40,040 nucleotides of DNA, from positions 1-40,040 of the IMG/VR virus record IMGVR_UViG_3300023181_000050; one strand, 5' to 3'. Within the stretch, counting starts at the first letter, position 1, and each line of letters starts with the position of its first letter. Shown here in pieces: positions 7,417-15,413 of this stretch. This DNA comes from a virus. The notes under the pieces are model-generated. The model was not told where the DNA came from and searched no databases. It was given only the letters and a program-made list of their open reading frames with translations. The position numbers and the translations under genes were made by a program.

Positions 7417-7641
7417 ATGGACCATGCCGCACACGCTGCCGTGAAATATCTAGTCAAGGGCTACAGCGACTGGAAAACCCAACCGCACCCACTCGACCCG
7501 GTGATCGCTGAAGCCGTCGACCACATCAACGAGTTACTGCCAACGCGGTACCGCGAACCGTTGATCACCGCACGTGACTGTGAACTCGCAGGATTCGACC
7601 TAGCCCTGGTTCTCGAAGCCGCGAAAGGGAACGCACCATGA
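7417..7641 (+). CDS. Small hypothetical protein (74 aa)
   Basis: MDHAAHAAVKYLVKGYSDWKTQ... is a helical 74-residue protein. AAGGA at 7402-7406 precedes ATG 7417 at a workable distance, so this start is preferred to the in-frame codons inside the phosphoesterase gene. The stop overlaps the next start (ATGA). No family is recognised. Confidence 0.6.
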   Translation: MDHAAHAAVKYLVKGYSDWKTQPHPLDPVIAEAVDHINELLPTRYREPLITARDCELAGFDLALVLEAAKGNAP

Positions 7642-7748
7642 TCTACCCATACCCAGTCGCATGCCCCGACTGCAAGCACCTCTGGTTCAGCGAAGACAGC
7701 AAATACCGCGGTGCAACAGAACGATGCGGCAAATGCCTGAGCGCATGA
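7638..7748 (+). CDS. Zinc-ribbon microprotein (36 aa)
   Basis: MIYPYPVACPDCKHLWFSED..., 36 residues, with CPDC at 9-12 and CGKC at 30-33, a complete four-cysteine zinc ribbon in a minimal chain. It is linked to both neighbours by ATGA overlaps (7638-7641 and 7745-7748), which argues for translation. The partner or function is unknown. Confidence 0.6.
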   Translation: MIYPYPVACPDCKHLWFSEDSKYRGATERCGKCLSA

Positions 7749-7852
7749 CCGACCTAACCCCGGCCGAAGCAGCAGGCGTCAACATCGCAGCACGACTCGA
7801 ACCCAGTGTGCTCGCGGAGTTGCGGGACTGGATTGATACGCATGACGTGTGA
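7745..7852 (+). CDS. Small hypothetical protein (35 aa)
   Basis: MTDLTPAEAAGVNIAARLEP..., 35 residues, helical and acidic at the end (LRDWIDTHDV). It starts on an ATGA overlap with the zinc-ribbon microprotein. Nothing indicates a function. Confidence 0.5.
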   Translation: MTDLTPAEAAGVNIAARLEPSVLAELRDWIDTHDV

Positions 7853-7958
7853 ACCGATCGGTTTCGATGGGCATGGCGCACCACTGTACGAATGGCAGGT
7901 AGACGATGCCAGCAAGAGGCAGACCCTGGGACAGGGAAAGAGCAGCATTCAAAGCTGA
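7842..7958 (+). CDS. Possible 38-aa protein overlapping the HNH start
   Basis: ATG 7842 opens MTCEPIGFDGHGAPLYEWQV..., 38 residues, overlapping the preceding gene by 11 bases and the HNH reading frame by 53. The first 21 residues look protein-like; the rest coincides with the HNH coding frame, so it may be a gene truncated when the HNH gene arrived, or chance. Confidence 0.3.
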   Translation: MTCEPIGFDGHGAPLYEWQVDDASKRQTLGQGKSSIQS

Positions 7959-8198
7959 ATGCCGGGCGGCCAACTCACCATGCTGGCTCTGCAACGGGCG
8001 GCTCGGACCAATCGACTATGACTCGCCATACGACTCGACGAAGCGCAACAACTTAGCGTTCACCGTTGATCACGTTGAACCGACATCGCTCGGCTCTGAC
8101 CCCATGCGAAAAGCACTATGGCGACCGGCCCACTCTTTTGCAATACAAGTCGCGGCAACACCACACGCGGCTTGTTCCCTACAAGCAGGCAGTGGTAG
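7906..8198 (+). pseudogene. Packaging-type HNH endonuclease, frameshifted
   Basis: The first frame reads MPARGRPWDRERAAFKAECR, then CWLC, FTVDHVEPTSLGSDP and ALWRPAHS, the classic actinophage HNH core. At the TTTT run (8136-8139) the frame leaves the family pattern, while the -1 frame continues CNTSRGNTTRGLFPTSRQW and stops at TAG 8196-8198, exactly as intact relatives end. One base appears lost in the T run. Such HNH proteins sit beside the terminase and assist large-terminase cleavage at cos in HK97-like phages. Either the gene is broken or the base is a sequencing error. AGG seven or eight bases before ATG 7906 supports the start. The unshifted frame runs on to 8505 as nonsense. Confidence 0.75.
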
Positions 8199-8222
8199 CC
8201 GACCAACAAACAACACAACAGA

Positions 8223-8278
8223 GAAACCCCCGCGCTGCTCTAACAGCCGGGGGCATGACCGACTTATGAGGAGTCGAT
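8223..8278 (+). promoter_or_regulatory. Leader hairpin of HNH cassette (shared with 13401-13456)
   Basis: CCCCCG..GCTG and CAGCCGGGGG (8227-8253) form a GC-rich hairpin with loop CTCTAA. TGACCGAC and GAGGAG follow, then ATG 8279. The same order of elements, with near-identical bases, precedes the endonuclease VII gene at 13457. The hairpin could stop upstream transcription or hide the ribosome site. Confidence 0.65.
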
Positions 8279-8908
8279 ATGAGCAACCGTACCTGCAACG
8301 TAGACAAGTGCAACAAGCCCGGCACGGCGCTCGGCATGTGCAACCTGCACTACCAGCGCTACATCAACGGACGCCCCCTTGTTCAGGAGGCCAAGCCCGT
8401 ATACGCCTACTGCACCGTAGACGGATGCACCCTGCCAACAAGATCGAAGCACGCCTCGATGTGCATGAAGCACTATCACCGCCAGTACCGCCACGGCAAT
8501 GCTGACGCGGTAGCTACTCGCTCGAACATCAGCGTTAGCCACGGTCGGAGATACAAGACCAAGTACAACCCGAGACACCCACTCGCATCCAAACATGGCA
8601 TCGTCTACGTACATCGCATGGTGCTGTTCGACGCCATCGGCTACGGTCCACACCCATGCCATTGGTGCAAGACGCCAGTCAACTGGGGCCCCAAGGGTTC
8701 GCCCGATGAACTGCAACCCGATCACCTCAACGGATACGGCGACGACAACGAGATAGACAACCTGGTTCCCTCGTGTCGTTCATGCAACATCGCACGCGCA
8801 GGACAGGCGCGCTCCGCCGCTCTGCGCCAGGCCGGCTGGTGGTCTGAGCACGACACCATCGCCGCACTTCGAACCCAGTCGCGAAAGAGCAAAGTTGAAG
8901 ACAACTGA
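8279..8908 (+). CDS. HNH endonuclease with N-terminal Cys/His repeats
   Basis: A 209-residue protein. Residues 6-75 contain two copies of a C-x4-C-x9-C-x2-HY module (CNVDKC..CNLHYQR, CTVDGC..CMKHYHR), a zinc-binding DNA-targeting unit found in phage HNH proteins. The HNH core is at 127-170: CHWC, QPDHLNGYGDDN with the catalytic His149, N161 and CRSC at 166-169. GAGGAG precedes the ATG. Its own conserved leader marks it as a free-standing homing-type cassette. It is also the last gene before the inferred cos region, so a packaging role is the alternative. Confidence 0.85.
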   Translation: MSNRTCNVDKCNKPGTALGMCNLHYQRYINGRPLVQEAKPVYAYCTVDGCTLPTRSKHASMCMKHYHRQYRHGNADAVATRSNISVSHGRRYKTKYNPRHPLASKHGIVYVHRMVLFDAIGYGPHPCHWCKTPVNWGPKGSPDELQPDHLNGYGDDNEIDNLVPSCRSCNIARAGQARSAALRQAGWWSEHDTIAALRTQSRKSKVEDN

Positions 8909-9027
8909 AGCCTCATTGCCCAACCTCAAAGGGTAGGGGGCAGGGCTTAGATCCGCACAGGGCGGTGGCCCTCCGGGGCGGCAACCTTTTTATTCGCGAC
9001 AGAATTTTGACCCCGAGGCGGTGCGCG
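8909..9027. other. Gap before terminase genes; likely location of cos
   Basis: A 119-base stretch with no gene, between an HNH gene and the small-terminase-like gene, rich in G/C runs (GGGTAGGGGGCAGGG, CCCTCCGGGGCGGC). In cos-type HK97-like actinophages the cohesive end lies in this position. Base composition of the coding strand also switches here from A/C-rich to G/T-rich. No overhang can be defined from sequence alone. Confidence 0.35.
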
Positions 9028-9279
9028 GTGCCGGTTTTCGATGATGTGACGGCCGAGTTGGATCGCCTCGAGGTTCAGGGTTGGCAGCGTTCGGTGGCTC
9101 TTGCTCTGGCGGAGGCGATTGATGAGAAGGCGAATGCGTCGATGGCTTCGGAGTTGCGTGCGCTGATGGCTTCGGTTGGTTCTAAGGCTGTTGTGAAGCC
9201 TGCTGCTGTCGTTAGTGATGATTTGAAGAGTCAGCGGGAGAAGCGTCGTGCCGAGTCTCGTTCTTCCAAGAGTTCGTAG
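9028..9279 (+). CDS. Small terminase subunit-like protein
   Basis: From GTG 9028 the product has 83 residues: a helical N-terminal part (MPVFDDVTAELDRLEVQGWQ) and a basic, Lys/Arg/Ser-rich tail. GAGG at 9015-9018 gives good spacing; the frame is open from 8965 but that part has no coding character. It is the gene directly before the large terminase and overlaps it by 32 bases. Position is the main ground for the call: it would bind packaging-site DNA and recruit the large subunit. The length is short for the family, so confidence is limited. Confidence 0.55.
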   Translation: MPVFDDVTAELDRLEVQGWQRSVALALAEAIDEKANASMASELRALMASVGSKAVVKPAAVVSDDLKSQREKRRAESRSSKSS

Positions 9280-10672
9280 TGTTCCGAAGTATGGCTTTTC
9301 GTCTGGTGTTGAGGCGATTGAGTTGGCGGCGTCTGCTGGTCTGATTTTGGATCGTTGGCAGCGTGAGGCTGTGATGGACATTTTGGCTGAGAAGCCGAGT
9401 GGTCAGTGGTCGTCGTTTGAGGCGGCTCTCATCCTTCCCCGCCAGAACGGGAAGAACAGTGTTCTCGAGTGCATCGAGCTGGCTGGTTTGTTCCTGTTTG
9501 GCGAGCAGCTCATTATTCATACGGCGCATGAGTTCAAAACTGCGCAGGAAGCGTTTCGCCGCATTCGTAGTCTGATTGAGAACACTCCCGAGCTGTTCGA
9601 TCAGTTGAAGAACGATGGTCGTTCTAACGGGATCTTGACTGGTGCCGGCAATGAGGGCATCGAGTTGAAGACGGGTCAGCGTCTCCGGTTTCTGGCACGG
9701 TCGGGTAACTCTGGTCGTGGTTTTTCGTGTGATCGTCTGATTTACGACGAAGCGTATGACTTGCCGGAGGAAACCATCGCGGCGTCATTGCCCACGATGT
9801 CTGCTCGCCCGAATCCGCAGCTTCTGTACACGTCGTCGGCGGCGCTTGACAAGTCGATCGTGTTGAAGTCGGTGATGAAGCGCGGTCGTGAGGGTGGCGA
9901 CAAGAACCTTTGCTATATCGAGTACAGCGCCGATCCGAAGGCTGATCTCGATGACCACAAGGCGTGGCGTGATGCGAATCCTGGCACTGAGGCTGGGCGT
10001 ATCCGCATTGACTTCATTGAGAAGGAACGTTCGGCTCTGTCGGAGGTTGCGTTCGCTCGTGAACGCCTCGGGATTGTTGACGAGTCGCAGGGTGCGACCG
10101 TCATTGATATGGATGTGTGGGAGCAGCGCGCTGATGCGTTGTCGTCTCCGCTTGATCCGGTTGCTTTCGCTATTGATGTGAACCCGGATTCGTCGTTTAC
10201 GTCGATTGCGGTTGCTGGTCGTCGTGCTGATGGGCTTGTTCACACTGAGGTGGTTGAGCGTAAGCGCGGCACCGGTTGGGTTGTTGACCGTGTTGAAGAG
10301 TTGGTTGCTAAGTGGTCGCCGTTGTCGGTGACGTTGGATGCGATCGGTCCGGCCGGTTCGCTGTTGCCGGCTTTCTCGGAACGTGGTCTTGAGATCGATG
10401 TTGTGTCGATGACTCAGTACGGGCAGGCGTGTGGGCAGTTCAAGACGTTGGTTGACGATGACCGGCTCCGGTTCAAGGAGCAGTCGGGTTTGACGGCGGC
10501 GCTTGAGTCGGCTCGTAAGCGTCCCCTTGGTGATTCTGGCCTGTGGGGTTGGCATCGCCGCGACACGACGGACATCACGCCTCTGGTCGCGGTCACCCTG
10601 GCTACGTATGCGTTTTCCCGGAATTTGGCTCCTGTTGAGCCTGAAGACAATACCGTTCTCGTTTTTCGTTGA
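9248..10672 (+). CDS. terL: Terminase large subunit
   Basis: A 474-residue packaging motor. The ATPase domain has a Walker A-type PRQNGKNS at 64-71, a conserved HTAHEFKTAQEAF segment at 89-101 and Walker B LIYDEAYDLPEE at 164-175, as in the Terminase_1 family. The C-terminal nuclease domain has acidic positions in FAIDVNPDSS, TLDAIGPAG and DTTDITPLVA. It translocates DNA into the prohead and cuts concatemers. GTG 9248 follows GGGAG at a good distance. Length fits cos-type siphoviruses. Confidence 0.93.
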   Translation: MPSLVLPRVRSVPKYGFSSGVEAIELAASAGLILDRWQREAVMDILAEKPSGQWSSFEAALILPRQNGKNSVLECIELAGLFLFGEQLIIHTAHEFKTAQEAFRRIRSLIENTPELFDQLKNDGRSNGILTGAGNEGIELKTGQRLRFLARSGNSGRGFSCDRLIYDEAYDLPEETIAASLPTMSARPNPQLLYTSSAALDKSIVLKSVMKRGREGGDKNLCYIEYSADPKADLDDHKAWRDANPGTEAGRIRIDFIEKERSALSEVAFARERLGIVDESQGATVIDMDVWEQRADALSSPLDPVAFAIDVNPDSSFTSIAVAGRRADGLVHTEVVERKRGTGWVVDRVEELVAKWSPLSVTLDAIGPAGSLLPAFSERGLEIDVVSMTQYGQACGQFKTLVDDDRLRFKEQSGLTAALESARKRPLGDSGLWGWHRRDTTDITPLVAVTLATYAFSRNLAPVEPEDNTVLVFR

Positions 10673-10689
10673 TCTTGATTGGAGATCCG

Positions 10690-12066
10690 TTGGACATCTC
10701 CATGAGTATCAATCTCACTGTGACCGAGCGGTCGCTGCTGACTAATTTGAAGGCGACCCTGGATCGTTCGCGGGCTCGCACGTCGACCTTGAATGACTAT
10801 TACGAGGGTGAGCAGAAGCTTGAGCAGTTGGGGCTTTCGATCCCTGACGAACTCAAGGATTTTGCTGTCATTCTCGGGTGGCCGCGGACGACGGTCGATT
10901 CTGTTGAGCGACGGTTGGATGTGCAGGGGTTCCGGCTTCCGGGGAAGTCTGCTGATGCTTCCTTGTGGGAGGTTTGGCAGTACAACAACATGGATGAGCG
11001 GCAGACGTTTGCTCACACGGATGCGTTGGCTCTCGAGCGGTCGTACATCTGTGTTGGGACGAACGAGCAGGACCGTCGCTACCCGCTGATCACGGTTGAG
11101 TCTCCTATGGAGATGGTTGCGATTCGTGACCCTCGCACTCACCGAGTCATTGCCGCGTTGCGATCGTACGATCCGGGCGGCGTGGATGGACTTTCCCCAG
11201 ATCAGCGCATCACACTGTATTTCCCGAACCGTACCCTCTGGCTCCGCCTGAATAACGGCAAGTGGGAGAACGAGTTCGAGCCGGACGTGCACAACCTGGG
11301 TACTGCTCCGGTTGTGGTGATGGTGAATCGCAACCGTGCCACTCGCCGCAAGGGGTCGATCCTGGAGGGCGTTTCGGAGATGTCGGACATTATCCCGATC
11401 GCCAATTCAGCGTCTCGGGCGGTCACGAATGCGCAGTTGGCGCAGGAGACGATGGCAGCCCCGCAGAGGGGCGTCCTTGGCGCTACCAAGGGTGATTTCA
11501 TCGGTGCGGACGGGCAGCCGTTGTCGGCTTGGCAGGCGTATTTCGGTTCTGTTTGGGCGATGGCGAACAAGGACGCGAAAACGTTCCAGTTCGACGCTGC
11601 AGATCTGTCCAACTTCGAGAACATCGTGAACATGTACGCCCGCCTCGCTTCCGGCGTTACCGCTCTCCCGGTGGAGTACTTCGGGTTGAACACGCAGAAC
11701 CCGCCTTCTGCTGATGGACAGCGAGCTGGTGAGACACGGTTGATCAAGAACGCCGAGCGCAAGCAGGTCGGTTTCGGTCATTCGTGGGAGTCGGTTCAGC
11801 GTCTGGTGATGCGGTTCCGTGACGGCGTTTGGGATACCGATGCTCGCCAGCTTGAAGCGATTTGGCGAGATGCGGGGACTCCCACTGTGGCTCAGATGAC
11901 AGATGCGGTCGTGAAGCGTTTCCAGGTCGGTTTGATCGATTGGGAGACGGCGCAGGAGCGGTTGGGTGAGACTCCGGCCGCTATTGAGCAGATGAAGGAT
12001 CGGCGTGCTGCTGATTCTGATGCTGCTGTTGGTTTTGGAGTGCAGGCGGCAACTGAGGCGGTCTAA
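10690..12066 (+). CDS. Portal protein
   Basis: About 458 residues from TTG 10690, which follows GGAG at 10681-10684; an earlier TTG (10669) and ATG 10702 are also in frame. It begins with a helical stretch ending in LNDYYEGEQKL, then VILGWPRTTVDSVERRLDVQGF, typical of SPP1 gp6/HK97-like portals of actinophages (Phage_prot_Gp6 family). Twelve copies would form the DNA channel at the capsid vertex. It follows the terminase and precedes the MuF gene, the usual order, and its stop overlaps the MuF ATG. Confidence 0.9.
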   Translation: MDISMSINLTVTERSLLTNLKATLDRSRARTSTLNDYYEGEQKLEQLGLSIPDELKDFAVILGWPRTTVDSVERRLDVQGFRLPGKSADASLWEVWQYNNMDERQTFAHTDALALERSYICVGTNEQDRRYPLITVESPMEMVAIRDPRTHRVIAALRSYDPGGVDGLSPDQRITLYFPNRTLWLRLNNGKWENEFEPDVHNLGTAPVVVMVNRNRATRRKGSILEGVSEMSDIIPIANSASRAVTNAQLAQETMAAPQRGVLGATKGDFIGADGQPLSAWQAYFGSVWAMANKDAKTFQFDAADLSNFENIVNMYARLASGVTALPVEYFGLNTQNPPSADGQRAGETRLIKNAERKQVGFGHSWESVQRLVMRFRDGVWDTDARQLEAIWRDAGTPTVAQMTDAVVKRFQVGLIDWETAQERLGETPAAIEQMKDRRAADSDAAVGFGVQAATEAV

Positions 12067-13232
12067 TGGTTTCCCCAGCGGATCTCGCAGATGCACGCCA
12101 ACGACGACTCATTGAAATCAACGCGCTTGCCACTACGAGGGCCCTCAGGGCATGGTCGCAGGTCGACTATGACGACCTGGACGGTTCATGGGCTGCTCTG
12201 GCACCTCAGATTGTCGGGCAGGCGACTGGTGCGCAGCTTGCTTCGGCTCGAGGTGCGGATTCATACACATCGCAGTTTGCGAAGTCGTACGACTTCGATG
12301 CCTCGAGCTCGCAAATAATCCCGGAAGCGTTCGCTGGTGTTGATGGTGCTGGTCGTGATGTCGAGGGTGTCCTTTTCGGTGCTGTGACGACCACGAAGGA
12401 AGCTGTTGGTGCGGGGTTGGGCCGCGTTCGGTCCCTTGAGGCAGGCGCTACCTACCTTGCGGCGATTATGAAGACGGTCATTTCGGATCTCGGTCGCACA
12501 TCGGACATCACCGCCGCGACGGGGCGTTCGTACACGCATTATGTGCGTGTTGTTTCGCCTGGCGCTTGCTCGAGGTGCGCGATCCTTGCGGGGATTTCCA
12601 GCTATGAGGTTGCCTTCAAACGCCACCCCGCCTGTAAGTGCACGACGGCACCGGTGATGGATGGTGAGTCTGGTGCGCCGAAGGGATTCCATGCTTCCCC
12701 GGAGGAATACTTCGACTCGTTGAGTGATGCTGAACAGGATCGGGTGTTCACGAAGGCGGGCGCGCAGTCGATTCGTGACGGCGCTGAGCTGCAGAAGGTT
12801 GTTTCCGCTCGCCGCGGTGCGAAGGGCGTTGGCTATTCTTCCGCGATCGGTGGCAAGAGCCGTCCCGGTGATCCGCGTGGCCATTTTGTGAAGACCACGA
12901 TTGGTCGCCGCCCCGATGGAAGCCCTGTGCAGGTCTATACGACCACTGAGGGCACCACCGTTCGCGGTACTTTCGGCCGCAACCAGCGCCAATCGTCAGT
13001 CACCAGGCTTTCCGGCTCCCGCTACACGTCAACCACCCGCGTTCGCCTGATGCCCGAGAGCATCAACGAAATAGCGGGCAACGACCTGGCGCTACGTCAA
13101 GCGTTCCTCCGAGACGCCGGCTATATGACCACCCCGCGGCTGTCCGCTGCAGAGCGAATCGCGCAGGAACGCGCCGATCGCATCTTGGTCGACCGCGCAA
13201 CCCGGAAGTTCAGCAACTTCTACCTCGGCTAG
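12066..13232 (+). CDS. MuF-like minor head protein
   Basis: A 388-residue protein in the MuF position after portal. The helical N-terminal half leads to HYVRVVSPGACSRCAILAG and then FKRHPACKCTTAPV (about 165-200), the CxxC plus HPxCxC metal-type motif that marks the phage MuF domain. The C-terminal third is basic and repetitive and has no recognised domain; some MuF proteins carry toxin or protease modules there, but none is recognised here. It is likely injected with or bound to DNA at the portal vertex. Confidence 0.85.
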   Translation: MVSPADLADARQRRLIEINALATTRALRAWSQVDYDDLDGSWAALAPQIVGQATGAQLASARGADSYTSQFAKSYDFDASSSQIIPEAFAGVDGAGRDVEGVLFGAVTTTKEAVGAGLGRVRSLEAGATYLAAIMKTVISDLGRTSDITAATGRSYTHYVRVVSPGACSRCAILAGISSYEVAFKRHPACKCTTAPVMDGESGAPKGFHASPEEYFDSLSDAEQDRVFTKAGAQSIRDGAELQKVVSARRGAKGVGYSSAIGGKSRPGDPRGHFVKTTIGRRPDGSPVQVYTTTEGTTVRGTFGRNQRQSSVTRLSGSRYTSTTRVRLMPESINEIAGNDLALRQAFLRDAGYMTTPRLSAAERIAQERADRILVDRATRKFSNFYLG

Positions 13233-13400
13233 ATAGCAAATCCGATAGAATTTCGCCATGGCACTCGCCTGACCTGCAGGAAAGTCTGCCCCGACCGGAG
13301 CTATGGGCCATCTCCGGATTTGGTTGTCCTCACCGGGGCATCCCACGAACCTCCACCTAAGACGTGGAGGTTTCGTCGTTTACCGATAACCTAAGAAAAA
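13233..13400. other. Structured intergenic stretch after the MuF gene
   Basis: A gene-free stretch with nested inverted repeats: TGCCCCG (13287-13293) pairs with CGGGGCA (13334-13340), enclosing CCGGAG/CTCCGG around an 11-base loop. The terminator-like hairpin at 13346-13375 follows. The 7-base outer stem is identical in sequence to the outer stem of the tRNA-like element at 36266-36314. Confidence 0.45.
13346..13375 (+). terminator. Terminator-like hairpin after MuF
   Basis: CGAACCTCCAC (13346-13356) pairs with GTGGAGGTTTCG (13364-13375) with one bulged base and a 7-base loop; a short T-containing tail (TCGTTTACC) follows. It would reduce, not necessarily stop, read-through to the scaffold and capsid genes. 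Confidence 0.55.
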
Positions 13401-13456
13401 GCCCCCGCACCTGCTACTAACAGGCCGGGGATTGACCAACCTGACTAGAGGCTGAT
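13401..13456 (+). promoter_or_regulatory. Leader hairpin of endonuclease VII cassette (shared with 8223-8278)
   Basis: CCCCCGC..CTGCTACTAACAG and GGCCGGGG (13402-13430) form a hairpin, followed by TTGACCAAC and AGAGG before GTG 13457. It aligns over its whole length with the leader of the HNH gene at 8279, including TAACAG in the loop and TGACCNAC after the stem. Confidence 0.65.
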
Positions 13457-13945
13457 GTGTCATATCTTACGAAATTTTGTCCTGCCTGTTCTACGGAACT
13501 ATCGCTTGAGCTATTCGACAACTACCGCGCCGGCAAAGATGGCAAGCAGCCTTGGTGCCGTGGCTGTCAAGCCACCTATCGCAAACAGCGAATAGCCAAG
13601 ACAGAGTCCTACTACTCAAGCGATGAGCGAGCCAACCGCGCTGCGCGCCCTAGGGGTCCGCAGCGCCGGAACATTCGCTACAAGTACGGACTAAGCGCCG
13701 AACAATTCGACCTGCTGGTTCTCGAACATGGTGGACGATGCGGTATTTGCGCGGCCCAGCTTGTCAAGCTGAATGTGGACCATGACCATGTGACTGGCCA
13801 AATTCGCGGGCTGCTTTGCTCGCTGTGCAATCGAGCCCTTGGATTCTTCCGGGACGACCCCAGCCGTCTGCGTTCTGCAGCCCACTACTTGGAGAGCAGC
13901 CCAGAGCGGGCGGCTTTCTTTGTGCCCGCGAAAACACGGGCATAA
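13457..13945 (+). CDS. Recombination endonuclease VII-type HNH nuclease
   Basis: A 162-residue protein. An N-terminal zinc module (C8, C11, C34, C37) precedes the endonuclease VII core: YGLSAEQFDLLVLEHGGRCG, CGIC at 95-98, NVDHDHVTG at 106-114 and IRGLLCSLCNRALG with C121, C124 and N125. T4 gp49 resolves DNA branches, but in actinophages this family is widespread as mobile, free-standing nucleases. It splits the usual MuF-scaffold gene order, and its shared leader with the other HNH gene supports a mobile cassette. AGAGG precedes GTG 13457. Confidence 0.88.
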   Translation: MSYLTKFCPACSTELSLELFDNYRAGKDGKQPWCRGCQATYRKQRIAKTESYYSSDERANRAARPRGPQRRNIRYKYGLSAEQFDLLVLEHGGRCGICAAQLVKLNVDHDHVTGQIRGLLCSLCNRALGFFRDDPSRLRSAAHYLESSPERAAFFVPAKTRA

Positions 13946-14005
13946 CACCCCGCCGATACGCGATGTTTGGCGGTTTCATCCAGAGCGATTTTGGAGACAA
14001 ACCCA

Positions 14006-14494
14006 ATGCCCGAAAACGACAACCCCACCCCCGGCAACCCGAGCGATTCGGACGCACTGGGAGATGCAGGCAAAGCGGCACTTGCTGCCGAGCGGAAGCG
14101 CGCTAACGAAGCGGAAAAGGCCAACAAAGACCTCGCCGCGCAGTTGAAAGCGATCGAAGACGCAGACAAGTCGGATCTCGACAAAGCCAACGAGCGCATC
14201 AAAACGCTCGAGGGCGAGAACGCCACCCTCACTACTGACCTCGGCAAAGCGGATCTAACGATCACGAAACTGAACGTCGGCATTGCGGAAGGCCTTCCCG
14301 CGAATCTGATCGCCCGCCTGCAGGGAACAGACGAGGACACGTTCAAGACGGACGCTGCCTCGCTGAAGGAACTCATTCCGGGCGACACACCGCAGTCCCC
14401 GTTCCCCAAGGCTGACCCGTCACAGGGGCCGAAGGACAAGACGGGCATCACCTCTAACGCCGCAGCGTTCGCTGAACAGCTCGGTGACTTTTAG
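14006..14494 (+). CDS. Capsid scaffolding protein
   Basis: A 162-residue acidic protein. Residues 20-85 form a heptad-like coiled coil (AAERKRANEAEKANKDLAAQ, then ERIKTLEGENATL). A Pro-rich C-terminal part ends in AAFAEQLGDF. This is the standard form of actinophage scaffolds, placed directly before the major capsid gene. It guides prohead assembly and leaves before DNA filling; no protease domain is seen. GGAG at 13993-13996 supports ATG 14006 over the earlier open frame start. Confidence 0.85.
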   Translation: MPENDNPTPGNPSDSDALGDAGKAALAAERKRANEAEKANKDLAAQLKAIEDADKSDLDKANERIKTLEGENATLTTDLGKADLTITKLNVGIAEGLPANLIARLQGTDEDTFKTDAASLKELIPGDTPQSPFPKADPSQGPKDKTGITSNAAAFAEQLGDF

Positions 14495-14514
14495 CCCTTG
14501 AAAGGGGAACAATC

Positions 14515-15408
14515 ATGGTCGACGTAAGTCGCTCTACCACCGGGATCACACTGACCCCGGAACAGTCTCAGGAGATTTGGTCGAAGGCTGACTACGCCTC
14601 CGCAGTTCTTCAGCTCGCGAACCGTGTCAACCTTCCGGGCTCCGGCCTGTCGGTCGACATCATCACCGGTGAGCCGACCGCGAACTGGGTTGGAGAGACG
14701 GCCATCAAGCCGCTCTCGCGCCCCACGTTCAGCTCGAAGCTGATGACCCCGTACACCGCGGCGGTTATCGTGCCGTTCTCGAACCAGTTCAAGCGGGACA
14801 AGGCGGCCCTCTACAACGAGATCGTTCGCAAGCTTCCGCAGGCGCTGGCGAAGAAGCTCGACGCGACCGTGTTCGGCAGTGATACTGTCCCCGGTAGCAA
14901 CTTCGACACTCTCGCGGGTGCGGCAACGGTTGGCATCGCGGGCAAGACCTACAACGGTCTTGTTGCTGCTGACCAGGCCATCGCGGTCGGTGGCGGGAAC
15001 CTGAACGGTTGGGCTCTGTCTCCGCAGGGGCGCGGCATCCTTCTGGGTTCCGCAGACACCACCGGTCGTCCGCTGTTCATCAACAACGTGCAGACCGATG
15101 GTGCGGTTCCCGCACTGCTCGGCTCGCCGGTGTTCGCAACTCAGGGCGTTTACCTGGCCGACTACAACGGCGCGACCGCAGGCACCGACAACCAGCTCGG
15201 TTTCGCCGGCGACTGGACGTCAGCGCACGTTGGTGTCGTCGAGAACATCAGCCTCTCCATCAGCGAGCAGGCATCGGTCACAGACGGTGGCACGGTCCTG
15301 AACCTCTGGGAGCGGAACATGTTCGCCGTTCGCGCCGAGTTCGAAGTTGGGTTCCGCATCCGCGACATCGCCCACTTCGTGCGCCTCTCCAACGCGGTCC
15401 AGGCGTAA
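14515..15408 (+). CDS. Major capsid protein (HK97 fold)
   Basis: A 297-residue protein with the features of HK97-type capsid proteins: an N-terminal helical arm, ANWVGETAIKPLSRPTFSSK (the P-domain approach), LMTPYTAAVIVPFSNQFKRD (spine region) and a C-terminal FEVGFRIRDIAHFVRL strand region. No long N-terminal delta domain is present, in agreement with the separate scaffold gene. AAAGGGGAA precedes ATG 14515. The protein builds the icosahedral shell. Confidence 0.92.
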   Translation: MVDVSRSTTGITLTPEQSQEIWSKADYASAVLQLANRVNLPGSGLSVDIITGEPTANWVGETAIKPLSRPTFSSKLMTPYTAAVIVPFSNQFKRDKAALYNEIVRKLPQALAKKLDATVFGSDTVPGSNFDTLAGAATVGIAGKTYNGLVAADQAIAVGGGNLNGWALSPQGRGILLGSADTTGRPLFINNVQTDGAVPALLGSPVFATQGVYLADYNGATAGTDNQLGFAGDWTSAHVGVVENISLSISEQASVTDGGTVLNLWERNMFAVRAEFEVGFRIRDIAHFVRLSNAVQA

Positions 15409-15413
15409 CCGTC

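Noticed and set aside
8066-8269. 67-codon + frame overlapping the frameshifted HNH gene
   Set aside because: It is the third frame of the HNH region; the family sequence is found in the other two frames.
9785-10555. Long minus-strand frame opposite the large terminase (256 codons)
   Set aside because: Arg/Thr/Leu-rich shadow of the G/T-rich terminase gene; no start context and no protein-like pattern.
12261-12992. 243-codon minus-strand frame opposite the MuF gene
   Set aside because: Antisense shadow without start signals or recognisable motifs.
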